In this document: positions 1 to 4,878 of the stretch, piece by piece | Layout of the letters: the number at the start of each line of letters is the position of its first letter | Numbering within the stretch: the stretch's first letter is position 1 | Origin: DASVDK01 sp036381125 [NCBI: Thermodesulfobacteriota bacterium] | Lineage (GTDB): Bacteria > DASVDK01 | Direction: 5' to 3' | NCBI GenBank assembly: GCA_036381125.1 | Contig: DASVDK010000373.1 | Coordinates: forward strand, 1-5,071 | DNA: 5,071 bases | Position numbers and translations under genes: made by a program | Notes under the pieces: model-generated | The model's input: the letters and a program-made list of their open reading frames with translations, nothing else | Told to the model about the DNA's origin: nothing | Database searches by the model: none

Positions 1-156
1 GAATTCCTGACGCCACGGGCTGAGGCGAAGTCGGGCCACGTGCTCCAGGTGGCTGAGATGTTCGAGACGTGGATCCTGCGCACGACGCCCGAGACCGGCA
101 CGCCGGCCACGACGCCGGCGCCCGCGGCCGCGACGCCGGCGGGAGGTGCGCGATGA
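1..156 (+). CDS. C-terminal fragment of an unrecognised protein (5' end outside window)
   Basis: An open frame runs from base 1 to a TGA at 154-156 and gives 51 residues; the start lies to the left of the window. The first half contains a probable amphipathic helix (HVLQVAEMFETWIL, residues 13-26). The second half is a low-complexity Thr/Pro/Ala linker rich in repeated ACGCCGGCG units, and it ends in Gly-Gly-Ala-Arg. The stop overlaps the next start as ATGA (153-156). Codon third positions are nearly all G or C, as in the following genes, which supports real coding. No family is recognised. A short helix followed by a disordered tail would fit the end of a DNA-binding or recombination protein, but that is only a guess. 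Confidence 0.6.
   Translation, partial: EFLTPRAEAKSGHVLQVAEMFETWILRTTPETGTPATTPAPAAATPAGGAR
142..156 (+). promoter_or_regulatory. Shine-Dalgarno/overlap block, copy 1 of 3
   Basis: The block reads GGAGGTGCGCGATGA. GGAGG lies 6 bases before the ATG at 153, which is near-ideal spacing, and the block ends in the ATGA overlap of stop and start. Read in the upstream frame it codes Gly-Gly-Ala-Arg-stop. The same block recurs at 459-473 and 1049-1063 with only the Ala wobble base changed. Confidence 0.8.
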
Positions 157-473
157 AGCGCCTCCGCCAGCGGCCGGCAGCCCTCACCCTCACGCCGGCG
201 CACCACCGCCTCTGGCCACTCGCCGCGTTCGAGCAGGCACACCCGCCGCTCTGCGACGGCCCGCATGGCCGGCCCGGCGATGGCACGTATGCGCGTGCGG
301 TCGGGTCCCTGATCGTCGAACTCCGCACCCGGCAGCGCTCACCCCTCGAGCTTGTCGTCCGCGTGTACGTCTGCCAGGCGTGCGCTGACCGGCTCGGCGT
401 CGAGCCGTATCCGGAGGCCGCGTCGACGTCGGCGCCGGTCGAGTCCGCCCTGGCGGCGGGAGGTGCCCGATGA
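153..473 (+). CDS. Small Cys/His protein of unknown function (106 aa)
   Basis: The start chosen is ATG 153, because it carries a strong SD 6 bases upstream and overlaps the previous stop as ATGA; the in-frame ATG at 69 would lie deep inside the upstream gene. The N-terminus is basic (MKRLRQR). LCDGPH (C34, H38) is followed by a predicted beta-hairpin (about residues 50-73) and VCQACADRLGV (C74, C77). C34/H38/C74/C77 could form one small zinc site, reminiscent of short treble-clef or zinc-ribbon proteins in phage genomes. The last 20 residues are Ala/Ser-rich and end in GGAR. No named family is recognised. Its place in the operon suggests an accessory role in DNA metabolism, by association only. 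Confidence 0.7.
   Translation: MKRLRQRPAALTLTPAHHRLWPLAAFEQAHPPLCDGPHGRPGDGTYARAVGSLIVELRTRQRSPLELVVRVYVCQACADRLGVEPYPEAASTSAPVESALAAGGAR
459..473 (+). promoter_or_regulatory. Shine-Dalgarno/overlap block, copy 2 of 3
   Basis: The block reads GGAGGTGCCCGATGA. It differs from copy 1 only at the third base of the Ala codon (GCC instead of GCG). It gives the next gene (ATG 470) its ribosome binding site and gives the previous protein its GGAR C-terminus. Confidence 0.8.
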
Positions 474-1063
474 CGACCGAGCTGACCCCCAACCCGTCGG
501 CGGCGCCCGCCGCCGAGGCCTCCGCGGCCCAGCCGCCGGCGCCGACGCGGGCGGACATCGAGCGGATCCACGAGCTACGCGAGGCGCTCCGCGTCCGCAA
601 GGCCGAGCTCGACGCCGCGCACGAGCTCGTCGACGAAGCATTCGCTGCCGAGCGCGAACAGATCGCCGCCCTCACCGAGCAGCTCGACGCGGCCGTCGAG
701 GACGTGAAGGCGCGCGCCGTGGCGCTCTTCATCGCGACGAAGCGGGAGGTCCGGACGCCCGCCCCAGGCCTTCAGGTCAAGGTGTTCAAGGAGGTCGAGG
801 TCCTCGACGCGGCGGCCATGCTCGCGTTCGCCAAGCAGCACGTCCCCTTGGCCGTCCGCGAGGTGGTCGACGAGAAGGTGCTCCTCCGCGCCCTTGGCGA
901 CCGGGAGGTCCCGTTCCTCCGGCGCACCGAGGACCCGCGCGCCCAGCTCGCCACCGACCTCGGAGCAGCCCTCCTCAAGGCCGACCTCAAGCCGACGCTC
1001 GCGCCCGCGGTCGAGGCCGCGATCGAGCAGGCCCGCGCGAGCCAGGGCGGAGGTGCACGATGA
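470..1063 (+). CDS. Phage-type coiled-coil protein (197 aa)
   Basis: ATG 470 is fixed by the ATGA overlap and a perfect SD. Residues 1-26 are a disordered Ala/Pro leader. Residues about 28-83 are rich in Glu, Ala, Leu and Arg with heptad-like spacing and form a probable coiled coil. Residues about 84-170 are a compact alpha/beta part: IATKREVRTPAPGLQVKVFK looks like a beta pair, followed by the helix DAAAMLAFAKQHVP and the segment REVPFLRRTEDPRAQLATDL. This order of long coiled coil, short beta unit, 'AxxxAKxHxP' helix and conserved C-terminal segment resembles uncharacterised phage early proteins, often loosely labelled Gam-like or Gp157-like; that is recalled resemblance, not a search. The protein ends in GGGAR. 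Host-nuclease inhibition or a scaffold role in recombination is possible but not shown. Confidence 0.75.
   Translation: MTTELTPNPSAAPAAEASAAQPPAPTRADIERIHELREALRVRKAELDAAHELVDEAFAAEREQIAALTEQLDAAVEDVKARAVALFIATKREVRTPAPGLQVKVFKEVEVLDAAAMLAFAKQHVPLAVREVVDEKVLLRALGDREVPFLRRTEDPRAQLATDLGAALLKADLKPTLAPAVEAAIEQARASQGGGAR
1049..1063 (+). promoter_or_regulatory. Shine-Dalgarno/overlap block, copy 3 of 3
   Basis: The block reads GGAGGTGCACGATGA, again differing from the other copies only at the Ala wobble base (GCA). GGAGG lies 6 bases from ATG 1060. Confidence 0.8.
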
Positions 1064-1548
1064 GCGCTTTCTACTGCCACCACTGCGAGGCGCCGCTCGC
1101 GGCGCCCGCCGGCGCCTGCGACACCTGCCATGACGCCATGCTCACGGTCGTCGACACGGCGCGGGCCTACTTCGCGACCCCGTGGCCGAGCCGCCTCGAT
1201 GTGCTCCGCCGCGCGGTCCTCGGCTACGAGGCACGCCTCCGGCCGTCGACGCCGCCGCCGAGCGCGCCTCCCGTCTCGACGCCGGAGGGCCGCCAGGCGA
1301 TCGAGGACCTCTTCGGCCACATCCCCGACCCGGCGGCGCCGGCCGCCCCCGCCGCGGCCCCGACGCCGGCGACAGCACCGATCCCGATCACCGACGCGCA
1401 GGTCCGGGCGCTCCAGTCGATCGGGCGGACAAAGGGGCTCACGGTCGACGCGCTCGAGCAGCTCGCGCAGGAGCGGTACGGCGTGCCGCTCGCGGGACTC
1501 GACATCGAGCGCGGGTCGGACCTCATCAAGCACGTCCAGCGGCTCTAG
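1060..1548 (+). CDS. Zinc-ribbon protein with recombination-protein-like C-terminal domain (162 aa)
   Basis: The start is ATG 1060, from the ATGA overlap and SD. Residues 6-23 hold CHHC-x10-CDTC (C6, C9, C20, C23), a classic zinc ribbon. Residues about 24-60 form a helical segment, and about 61-108 are a Pro/Ala/Thr linker. Residues about 109-162 are a separate helical domain beginning ITDAQVRALQSIGRTKGL and ending with DLIKHVQRL. That last domain (Thr/Asp-x-x-Gln start, GL..D.L..L....YGV pattern, final I..L helix) resembles the short tail on ERF/Sak/RecT-type single-strand annealing proteins and on phage proteins found near them; this comes from memory of the family. The annealing core itself is absent, so this may be an adaptor that brings a zinc ribbon to the same partner. 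The stop is TAG, unlike the TGA used elsewhere in the operon. Confidence 0.75.
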   Translation: MSAFYCHHCEAPLAAPAGACDTCHDAMLTVVDTARAYFATPWPSRLDVLRRAVLGYEARLRPSTPPPSAPPVSTPEGRQAIEDLFGHIPDPAAPAAPAAAPTPATAPIPITDAQVRALQSIGRTKGLTVDALEQLAQERYGVPLAGLDIERGSDLIKHVQRL

Positions 1549-1560
1549 GGGGGCGCGGCT

Positions 1561-1653
1561 ATGGCGTGGCGCAACTGGGTCCTCGCGATTGGCCTCTACC
1601 TCGCCGTCATGACGGTGGCTGTGGGGGTGTTCCGGTGCCTTCTCGGCGTCTGA
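1561..1653 (+). CDS. Putative 30-residue membrane microprotein
   Basis: A short frame starts at ATG 1561, 12 bases after the previous stop, with an A/G-rich stretch (AGGGGGG at 1548-1554) about 6 bases before the ATG. The peptide starts MAWRNW, continues as a hydrophobic segment (residues 6-24) and ends RCLLGV. It would be a single-pass membrane peptide. It fills the only gap in an otherwise gapless operon and its stop lies 7 bases before the next start, both of which support real translation. It could instead be a leader that couples translation into the next gene. No family is recognised. Confidence 0.5.
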   Translation: MAWRNWVLAIGLYLAVMTVAVGVFRCLLGV

Positions 1654-1660
1654 CCGCGCG

Positions 1661-1843
1661 ATGACGGTCCTGCGGCTCTACGGCTACGCCTGGCTCGCGC
1701 TCGCGGCCCTCGCCGCGGTCGCATGCCTGATCCCGGACGAGGTCTACGCGTGGGTCGAATGCCGCCGCGTGCTGCGGCGGACGGAGGGGAGGGGGCGATG
1801 CGGACGTTCCAGATGGTCCGGTACGAGGACACCTCAGGCGTGA
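1661..1843 (+). CDS. Small single-pass membrane protein (60 aa)
   Basis: ATG 1661 follows the preceding stop by 7 bases. There is no convincing SD, so translation probably depends on reinitiation. Residues about 9-24 (YAWLALAALAAVACLI) form a membrane helix. Then come DEVYAWVECRRVLRR and a basic, Gly/Arg-rich tail, giving a likely cytoplasmic C-terminus. The last 15 residues are encoded in DNA shared with the next gene (46-base overlap), so that part is probably unconstrained at the protein level. Function is unknown; small membrane proteins of this kind are common in phage and plasmid early regions. Confidence 0.55.
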   Translation: MTVLRLYGYAWLALAALAAVACLIPDEVYAWVECRRVLRRTEGRGRCGRSRWSGTRTPQA

Positions 1844-2076
1844 GCGGGGTCGGCGTGATCGCCGAGGGCGTCGTCTTCACCGATGGGACGGTGGTGCTCC
1901 GCTGGGTGACCGCCCACCGGTCTACCGGGCTCTACGACTCCGTGGAGTCGTGCCTCGCGGTGCACGGCCACTTCGGCCGGACGCGCCTCGTCTTCGAGGA
2001 CGGGAGCGAGCTGCCGCGACCCGACCTGCGGGCGACGCTCGCCGAGCGCCTGGCCGCGAACGGCGCGCGGCGATGA
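1798..2076 (+). CDS. Small conserved-type beta-rich protein (92 aa)
   Basis: ATG 1798 is preferred over the upstream in-frame ATG 1723 because a purine-rich SD (GGAGGGGAGGGGG, 1783-1795) stands directly before it and the family-like sequence begins there. The sequence MRTFQMVRYEDTSGVSGVGV, then EGVVFTDGTVVLRW, then STGLYDSVESCLAVHGHFG-RTRLVF, closely matches a pattern I recall in many small proteins of actinobacteria and their phages: 'D.SGVSGtG.vaeGv.f.DG.v.lRW', 'pSt..ydS.......HGH.G.T'. Those proteins have no established function. Conserved-looking residues are D11, G14, G17, G24, D29-G30, R35-W36, S42-T43, D47-S48 and H56-G57-H58. Residues 70-92 are a charged helical extension. It is probably cytoplasmic, with mostly beta structure. 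Confidence 0.75.
   Translation: MRTFQMVRYEDTSGVSGVGVIAEGVVFTDGTVVLRWVTAHRSTGLYDSVESCLAVHGHFGRTRLVFEDGSELPRPDLRATLAERLAANGARR
1934..1951. repeat. Perfect 8-bp inverted repeat inside the 1798-2076 gene
   Basis: ACGACTCC and GGAGTCGT are perfect reverse complements separated by GT. They lie over the codons for Tyr-Asp-Ser-Val-Glu-Ser, a conserved-looking part of the protein, so the symmetry may be incidental to coding. Confidence 0.5.
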
Positions 2077-2342
2077 ACGGCCACGAGGCCGTCGAGGCCG
2101 TCGTCTGGCTCGCGCTCGGCCTCGCCGTCGCGTGGGCGGTCCGCGAGGGTTACCGGCTGATCTGGCCGAAGCGCCCGCGCGGGTCCGCCCAGGGGCGTCA
2201 GGGTGAGCAGCTCGCGCGGCGGGAGATCCGCCGGGCCGAACGTGCCCAACGCGCGAAGCGTCGCCTCGTCATGACCCGGCCGCTCCCGCCGCCCGAGCCC
2301 GACGCGCACGAGACCTGGCCGGGCGCCGGTGGCGCGGCATGA
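2073..2342 (+). CDS. Small membrane protein with basic cytoplasmic tail (89 aa)
   Basis: The start is ATG 2073, from the ATGA overlap with the previous gene; no clear SD is present, so translational coupling is likely. Residues about 7-23 (VEAVVWLALGLAVAWAV) make one membrane helix. It is followed by a strongly basic stretch (REGYRLIWPKRPRG, then RREIRRAERAQRAKRR, residues 24-65), which by the positive-inside rule places the C-terminus in the cytoplasm, where it could touch nucleic acid or acidic proteins. The tail is Pro-rich and ends PGAGGAA. No family is recognised. Phage spanin or holin accessory proteins can look like this, but no lysis gene is in view. Confidence 0.6.
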   Translation: MNGHEAVEAVVWLALGLAVAWAVREGYRLIWPKRPRGSAQGRQGEQLARREIRRAERAQRAKRRLVMTRPLPPPEPDAHETWPGAGGAA

Positions 2343-2860
2343 GCGCCTGGGTCTTCCTCCTCGGCCGCGTCGCCGGCGCGCCCACCCCGGTCGGTCAAGG
2401 CGCCGAGCGCCGGATCATCCTCCGCCTGCGGGTCGCCGACATCGGCGTGGGGCCCGGCGAGGAGGGGCCCGCCCGCGTGCAGGACTGGCGGGTCCTCGCC
2501 GTCGGCCCGACCGTCGAGGTCGCCGAGGGCCTCGCCGTGGGCGCCGTGGTCCTCGTCGAGGGCCGGCCGCGCGTCCGGGTCGAGAAGGGCGTCACCGTGA
2601 ACGGCACGGAGGTGACCGGCCACCGGCTCGAGGTGGAAGCCGCGACGCTGCTGCCGGCCGAGGGGATCGTCGATCTGCTCGGACCCGAGGCCGCGGTGGC
2701 CTCGGCGACGGTGGCGCCGCGCACGCCTACCCCACCCGCTGCGGCCGAGGCCCATCCCCGTTCCTGCCGCACGTGCGGGCGCGGCTTCGACACGACCGAC
2801 CGTCGCGTGCATCACTGTCCGGCCTGCCGCGCGGGCCGGGCCACGAAGGAGTCCGCATGA
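2339..2860 (+). CDS. SSB-like OB-fold protein with C-terminal zinc ribbon (173 aa)
   Basis: The start is ATG 2339 (ATGA overlap). Residues 1-106 follow the single-stranded-DNA-binding (SSB) OB-fold layout: WVFLLGRVAGAP at the start matches the SSB 'v.LiGrl...P' strand, RRIILRLRVAD matches 'f.lAv', WRVLAVG matches the central 'W..v..fG', AVGAVVLVEGRPRVR is the typical 'kG..v.veGrl..r', and GHRLEVEAATLLP is the last strand. The match is by motif order, and the sequence is divergent. Residues about 107-140 are a linker. Residues 143-163 carry CRTC-x13-CPAC (C143, C146, C160, C163; with HH at 158-159), a zinc ribbon. The usual acidic SSB tip ending DDIPF is missing; the protein ends ATKESA. Its job is probably to cover ssDNA during replication or recombination, with the ribbon adding DNA or protein contacts. 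The alternative is a PriB-like or other OB protein. Confidence 0.7.
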   Translation: MSAWVFLLGRVAGAPTPVGQGAERRIILRLRVADIGVGPGEEGPARVQDWRVLAVGPTVEVAEGLAVGAVVLVEGRPRVRVEKGVTVNGTEVTGHRLEVEAATLLPAEGIVDLLGPEAAVASATVAPRTPTPPAAAEAHPRSCRTCGRGFDTTDRRVHHCPACRAGRATKESA

Positions 2861-4599
2861 CGACCGTTGCCGTCCAGCCGCTCGCCGGCGTCCAGGCGAT
2901 CCCGCTCGCCCTGATCGACGAGAGCCCGACGAACCCGCGCAAGACCTTCCGCCACCTCGAGGAGCTCGCGGCCGACGTCGCCCAGCGGGGCATCCTGCAA
3001 CCGGTGCTGTGCCGCCCGAAGGGGGACCGGTACGAGCTCGTCTTCGGCGCCCGGCGCTACCGGGCGGCGAAGCTCGCGGGCCTTGCCGAGATCCCGGCCA
3101 TGGTCCGGGAGATGACCGATCAGGAGGTCCTCGAGACGCAGCTCGTCGAGAACGCCAAGCGCGACGACATCCACCCCCTCGAGGAGGCCGAGGCGCTCGA
3201 GGCGCTGCACACGCGGCACGGGCTCTCCGTCGACGACCTGGCGGTCAAGGTCGGCAAGAGCAAGGCCACGGTCTATGCCCGGCTCAAGCTCTGCGCGCTC
3301 GTGCCCGCGGCGCGAAAGGCCTTCCTGGCCGAGCAGCTCTCCCCCTCGGTCGCGCTGCTCGTGGCGCGCGTCCCCCAGGGGCTCCAGGGGGAGGTCCTCA
3401 AGCGGCTCGAGCAGTGGCGGCGCGGCGACGACGAGCCGATCAGCCACCGGCAGGCCTTCGACCTGATCAGCCGCGAGTTCATGCTCCGGCTGTCGGAGGC
3501 GCCGTTCCCGACGACGGACGCCGACCTGGTGCCCACGGCCGGGAGCTGCGCCGCCTGCCCGAAGCGGACCGGCAACCAGCGCGAGCTGTTCAGCGACGTC
3601 AAGTCGGCCGATGTCTGCACCGATCCCATCTGCTTCCGGACGAAGGCGGACGCGGCGTGGGCGCGGCGGGTGGCCGAGGCGAAGGCCGCCGGCCAGACGG
3701 TGCTCTCCGACAAGGAGGCGAAGAAGGTCTTCCCGTACAACCACGGGCATCTCGCGTACGACTCGGGCTACGTCGACCTGGACGCGGAGGACTACCAAGA
3801 CCCGAAGCACCGGACGTTCAAGCAGCTCCTCGGGAAGCACGCGCCGACGCCCGTCCTCGTCCGGGATCCGGAGGGCCGGGTCCGCGAGCTGATCCTCAAG
3901 AAGGATCTCCCCAAGGCGATGAAGGCGGCGGGGCGCGAGCGGCCGAAGGCCTCTACCGCCACGACCCGGAAGCCGACGGCGGACGAGGCGAAGAAGGAGG
4001 CGCTCGCGAAGCTGCGGGCCGTCGTGCAGACGCGAGCGCTCGAGGCGATCGTCAAGAAGGCCGAGGCGAAGGAGCCGACGCCCGCCTTCTGGCGGTTCCT
4101 CGTGCTTCGGGTGGCCGACGCGGTCGGCATCGGCTTCCTGCCGGAGCTGCTCGAGCGGCGCGGCGTGAAGCTCGACAAGAAGTCTTGGACCGCGAAGGAG
4201 AAGGCGGTCGAGGGGTACGTGTCGAAGGCCTCTGCCGCCACATGCCGAGGCCTCGTTGTCGAGCTCCTCGCCGGCGACGACGAACCCGACAAGTGGCGCC
4301 CAGAGTACTCGACCGGCCTCAAGGCGGCGGCCGACCTCTACGGCGTCGACCTGGCGAAGCTTGAGAAGGCCGTCGCCGCCGAGCAGGCGAAGGCGACGCC
4401 GGCGAAGGAGCCGAAGGCCAAGGGTTCCAAGAAGCGCCAGACGGCACCAACGGGCGCCAAGCATCACGGGGCCAGGACCGAGGCCCTCGAGGACGACGCC
4501 GACGCGGCGGCCGTCGAGGAGGAATGGGCCGACACGGCGGCAGCGGTCGGCGGGGATCCGCGCGACGAGGACTTCGACGACGACGAGGCCGAGGCGTGA
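2857..4599 (+). CDS. Large ParB/Spo0J-family protein with Cys4 cluster (580 aa)
   Basis: ATG 2857 has a good SD (GAAGGAG, 2845-2851) and an ATGA overlap with the SSB-like gene. Residues about 13-110 are a ParB N-terminal (CTP-binding) domain: IPLALIDESPTNPRKTF, RGILQPVLCRP, FGARRYRAAKLAGL (63-76) and QLVENAKRDDIHPLEEAEA (95-113). Residues about 115-160 are the ParB helix-turn-helix region (GLSVDDLAVKVGKSKATVYARLKL). Residues 231-259 carry CAAC-x19-CTDPIC (C231, C234, C254, C259), a cysteine cluster that I recall from plasmid/phage ParB relatives, including PRTRC-type ones. Residues about 285-500 are a Lys/Glu-rich helical extension. Residues 540-580 are a very acidic tail. Chromosomal ParB is about 280-300 residues, so this is about twice as long. 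The GERR box reads GARR. No ParA is in the window. Likely roles are DNA clamp or partition, or a transcription/replication factor of a mobile element; the family call is firm, the role is not. Confidence 0.9.
   Translation: MTTVAVQPLAGVQAIPLALIDESPTNPRKTFRHLEELAADVAQRGILQPVLCRPKGDRYELVFGARRYRAAKLAGLAEIPAMVREMTDQEVLETQLVENAKRDDIHPLEEAEALEALHTRHGLSVDDLAVKVGKSKATVYARLKLCALVPAARKAFLAEQLSPSVALLVARVPQGLQGEVLKRLEQWRRGDDEPISHRQAFDLISREFMLRLSEAPFPTTDADLVPTAGSCAACPKRTGNQRELFSDVKSADVCTDPICFRTKADAAWARRVAEAKAAGQTVLSDKEAKKVFPYNHGHLAYDSGYVDLDAEDYQDPKHRTFKQLLGKHAPTPVLVRDPEGRVRELILKKDLPKAMKAAGRERPKASTATTRKPTADEAKKEALAKLRAVVQTRALEAIVKKAEAKEPTPAFWRFLVLRVADAVGIGFLPELLERRGVKLDKKSWTAKEKAVEGYVSKASAATCRGLVVELLAGDDEPDKWRPEYSTGLKAAADLYGVDLAKLEKAVAAEQAKATPAKEPKAKGSKKRQTAPTGAKHHGARTEALEDDADAAAVEEEWADTAAAVGGDPRDEDFDDDEAEA
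3944..3962 (+). repeat. 19-base direct repeat within the ParB-like gene, copy 1
   Basis: CGAAGGCCTCTACCGCCAC matches the copy at 4223-4241 in 18 of 19 bases and in the same reading frame. It codes Lys-Ala-Ser-Thr-Ala-Thr. Both copies use TCT for serine, which is out of character in this GC-ending gene. Confidence 0.5.
4223..4241 (+). repeat. 19-base direct repeat within the ParB-like gene, copy 2
   Basis: CGAAGGCCTCTGCCGCCAC is 279 bases downstream of copy 1, in phase (93 codons), and codes Lys-Ala-Ser-Ala-Ala-Thr. It differs from copy 1 at one base. Confidence 0.5.
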
Positions 4600-4874
4600 G
4601 CCGGGCCTACTACTACGACGACGTCGCCGACGACTTGGTCGAGCTCGACGACGAGGGCGGCCTCCAGCTCGACGACGACCCGTGGGAGGACGAGGAGCCG
4701 ATGCTCCTCGACGACCCCGACCTCGAGTCCGACGCGTACCGCGAGGCCGACGCGCTCGAGCGCCTCGAGGCGGGCCTGCCCGCCTGCCGCCGCTGCGGCT
4801 GCACGTCGGCAAACGCCTGCCCGGGCGGCTGCGTGTGGGCGACCCCGGACCTCTGCTCGCGGTGCGTGGCGTGA
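4596..4874 (+). CDS. Acidic N-terminus plus seven-cysteine C-terminal motif protein (92 aa)
   Basis: The start chosen is GTG 4596, which overlaps the ParB stop as GTGA, the pattern used throughout the operon. An in-frame ATG at 4524 would put 24 Arg/Gly-rich residues in front that are only the shadow of the ParB acidic tail. Residues 1-58 are extremely acidic (roughly 26 Asp/Glu against 3 Arg), with LDD units at 17-19, 25-27 and 38-40. Residues 64-90 read CRRCGC-x5-CPGGC-x7-CSRC (C64, C67, C69, C75, C79, C87, C90). This CGC...CPGGC.W..PDLC..C signature is one I recall from small phage and mobile-element proteins, where it is probably a metal-binding unit of unknown role. The acidic half could mimic DNA or bind a basic partner, but this is inference. 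Confidence 0.75.
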   Translation: MSRAYYYDDVADDLVELDDEGGLQLDDDPWEDEEPMLLDDPDLESDAYREADALERLEAGLPACRRCGCTSANACPGGCVWATPDLCSRCVA

Positions 4875-4878
4875 GCGG

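Noticed and set aside
1-6. EcoRI site (GAATTC) exactly at the left edge
   Set aside because: It may be a cloning or fragment boundary, or chance; it says nothing about biology and the right edge has no such site.
79-143. Repeated ACGCCGGCG units as a possible iteron or binding array
   Set aside because: They are irregularly spaced and explained by a Thr/Pro/Ala linker in GC-rich codons; similar runs occur in the linker at 1321-1380.
352-1059. Upstream extension of the zinc-ribbon gene to an ATG at 352
   Set aside because: The extension is Arg/Pro-rich shadow sequence lying under two other genes. ATG 1060 has the SD block and the overlap, and starts right before the zinc ribbon.
772-1533. 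Long minus-strand open frame opposite the coiled-coil and zinc-ribbon genes
   Set aside because: It is an Arg-rich low-complexity translation without a recognisable domain, and the plus-strand genes have SD sites and ATGA overlaps.
2329-2856. Upstream extension of the ParB-like gene to an ATG at 2329
   Set aside because: It would overlap the whole SSB-like gene with Arg/Gly-rich translation. ATG 2857 has the SD and ATGA overlap and starts just ahead of the ParB N-terminal domain.
2812-4812. A 666-codon open frame on the minus strand opposite the ParB-like gene
   Set aside because: It is an antisense shadow caused by high GC and few A/T-rich stops. Its product is a Leu/Arg/Gly-rich mixture with no motifs, while the plus strand carries clear ParB motifs, an SD and a start overlap.
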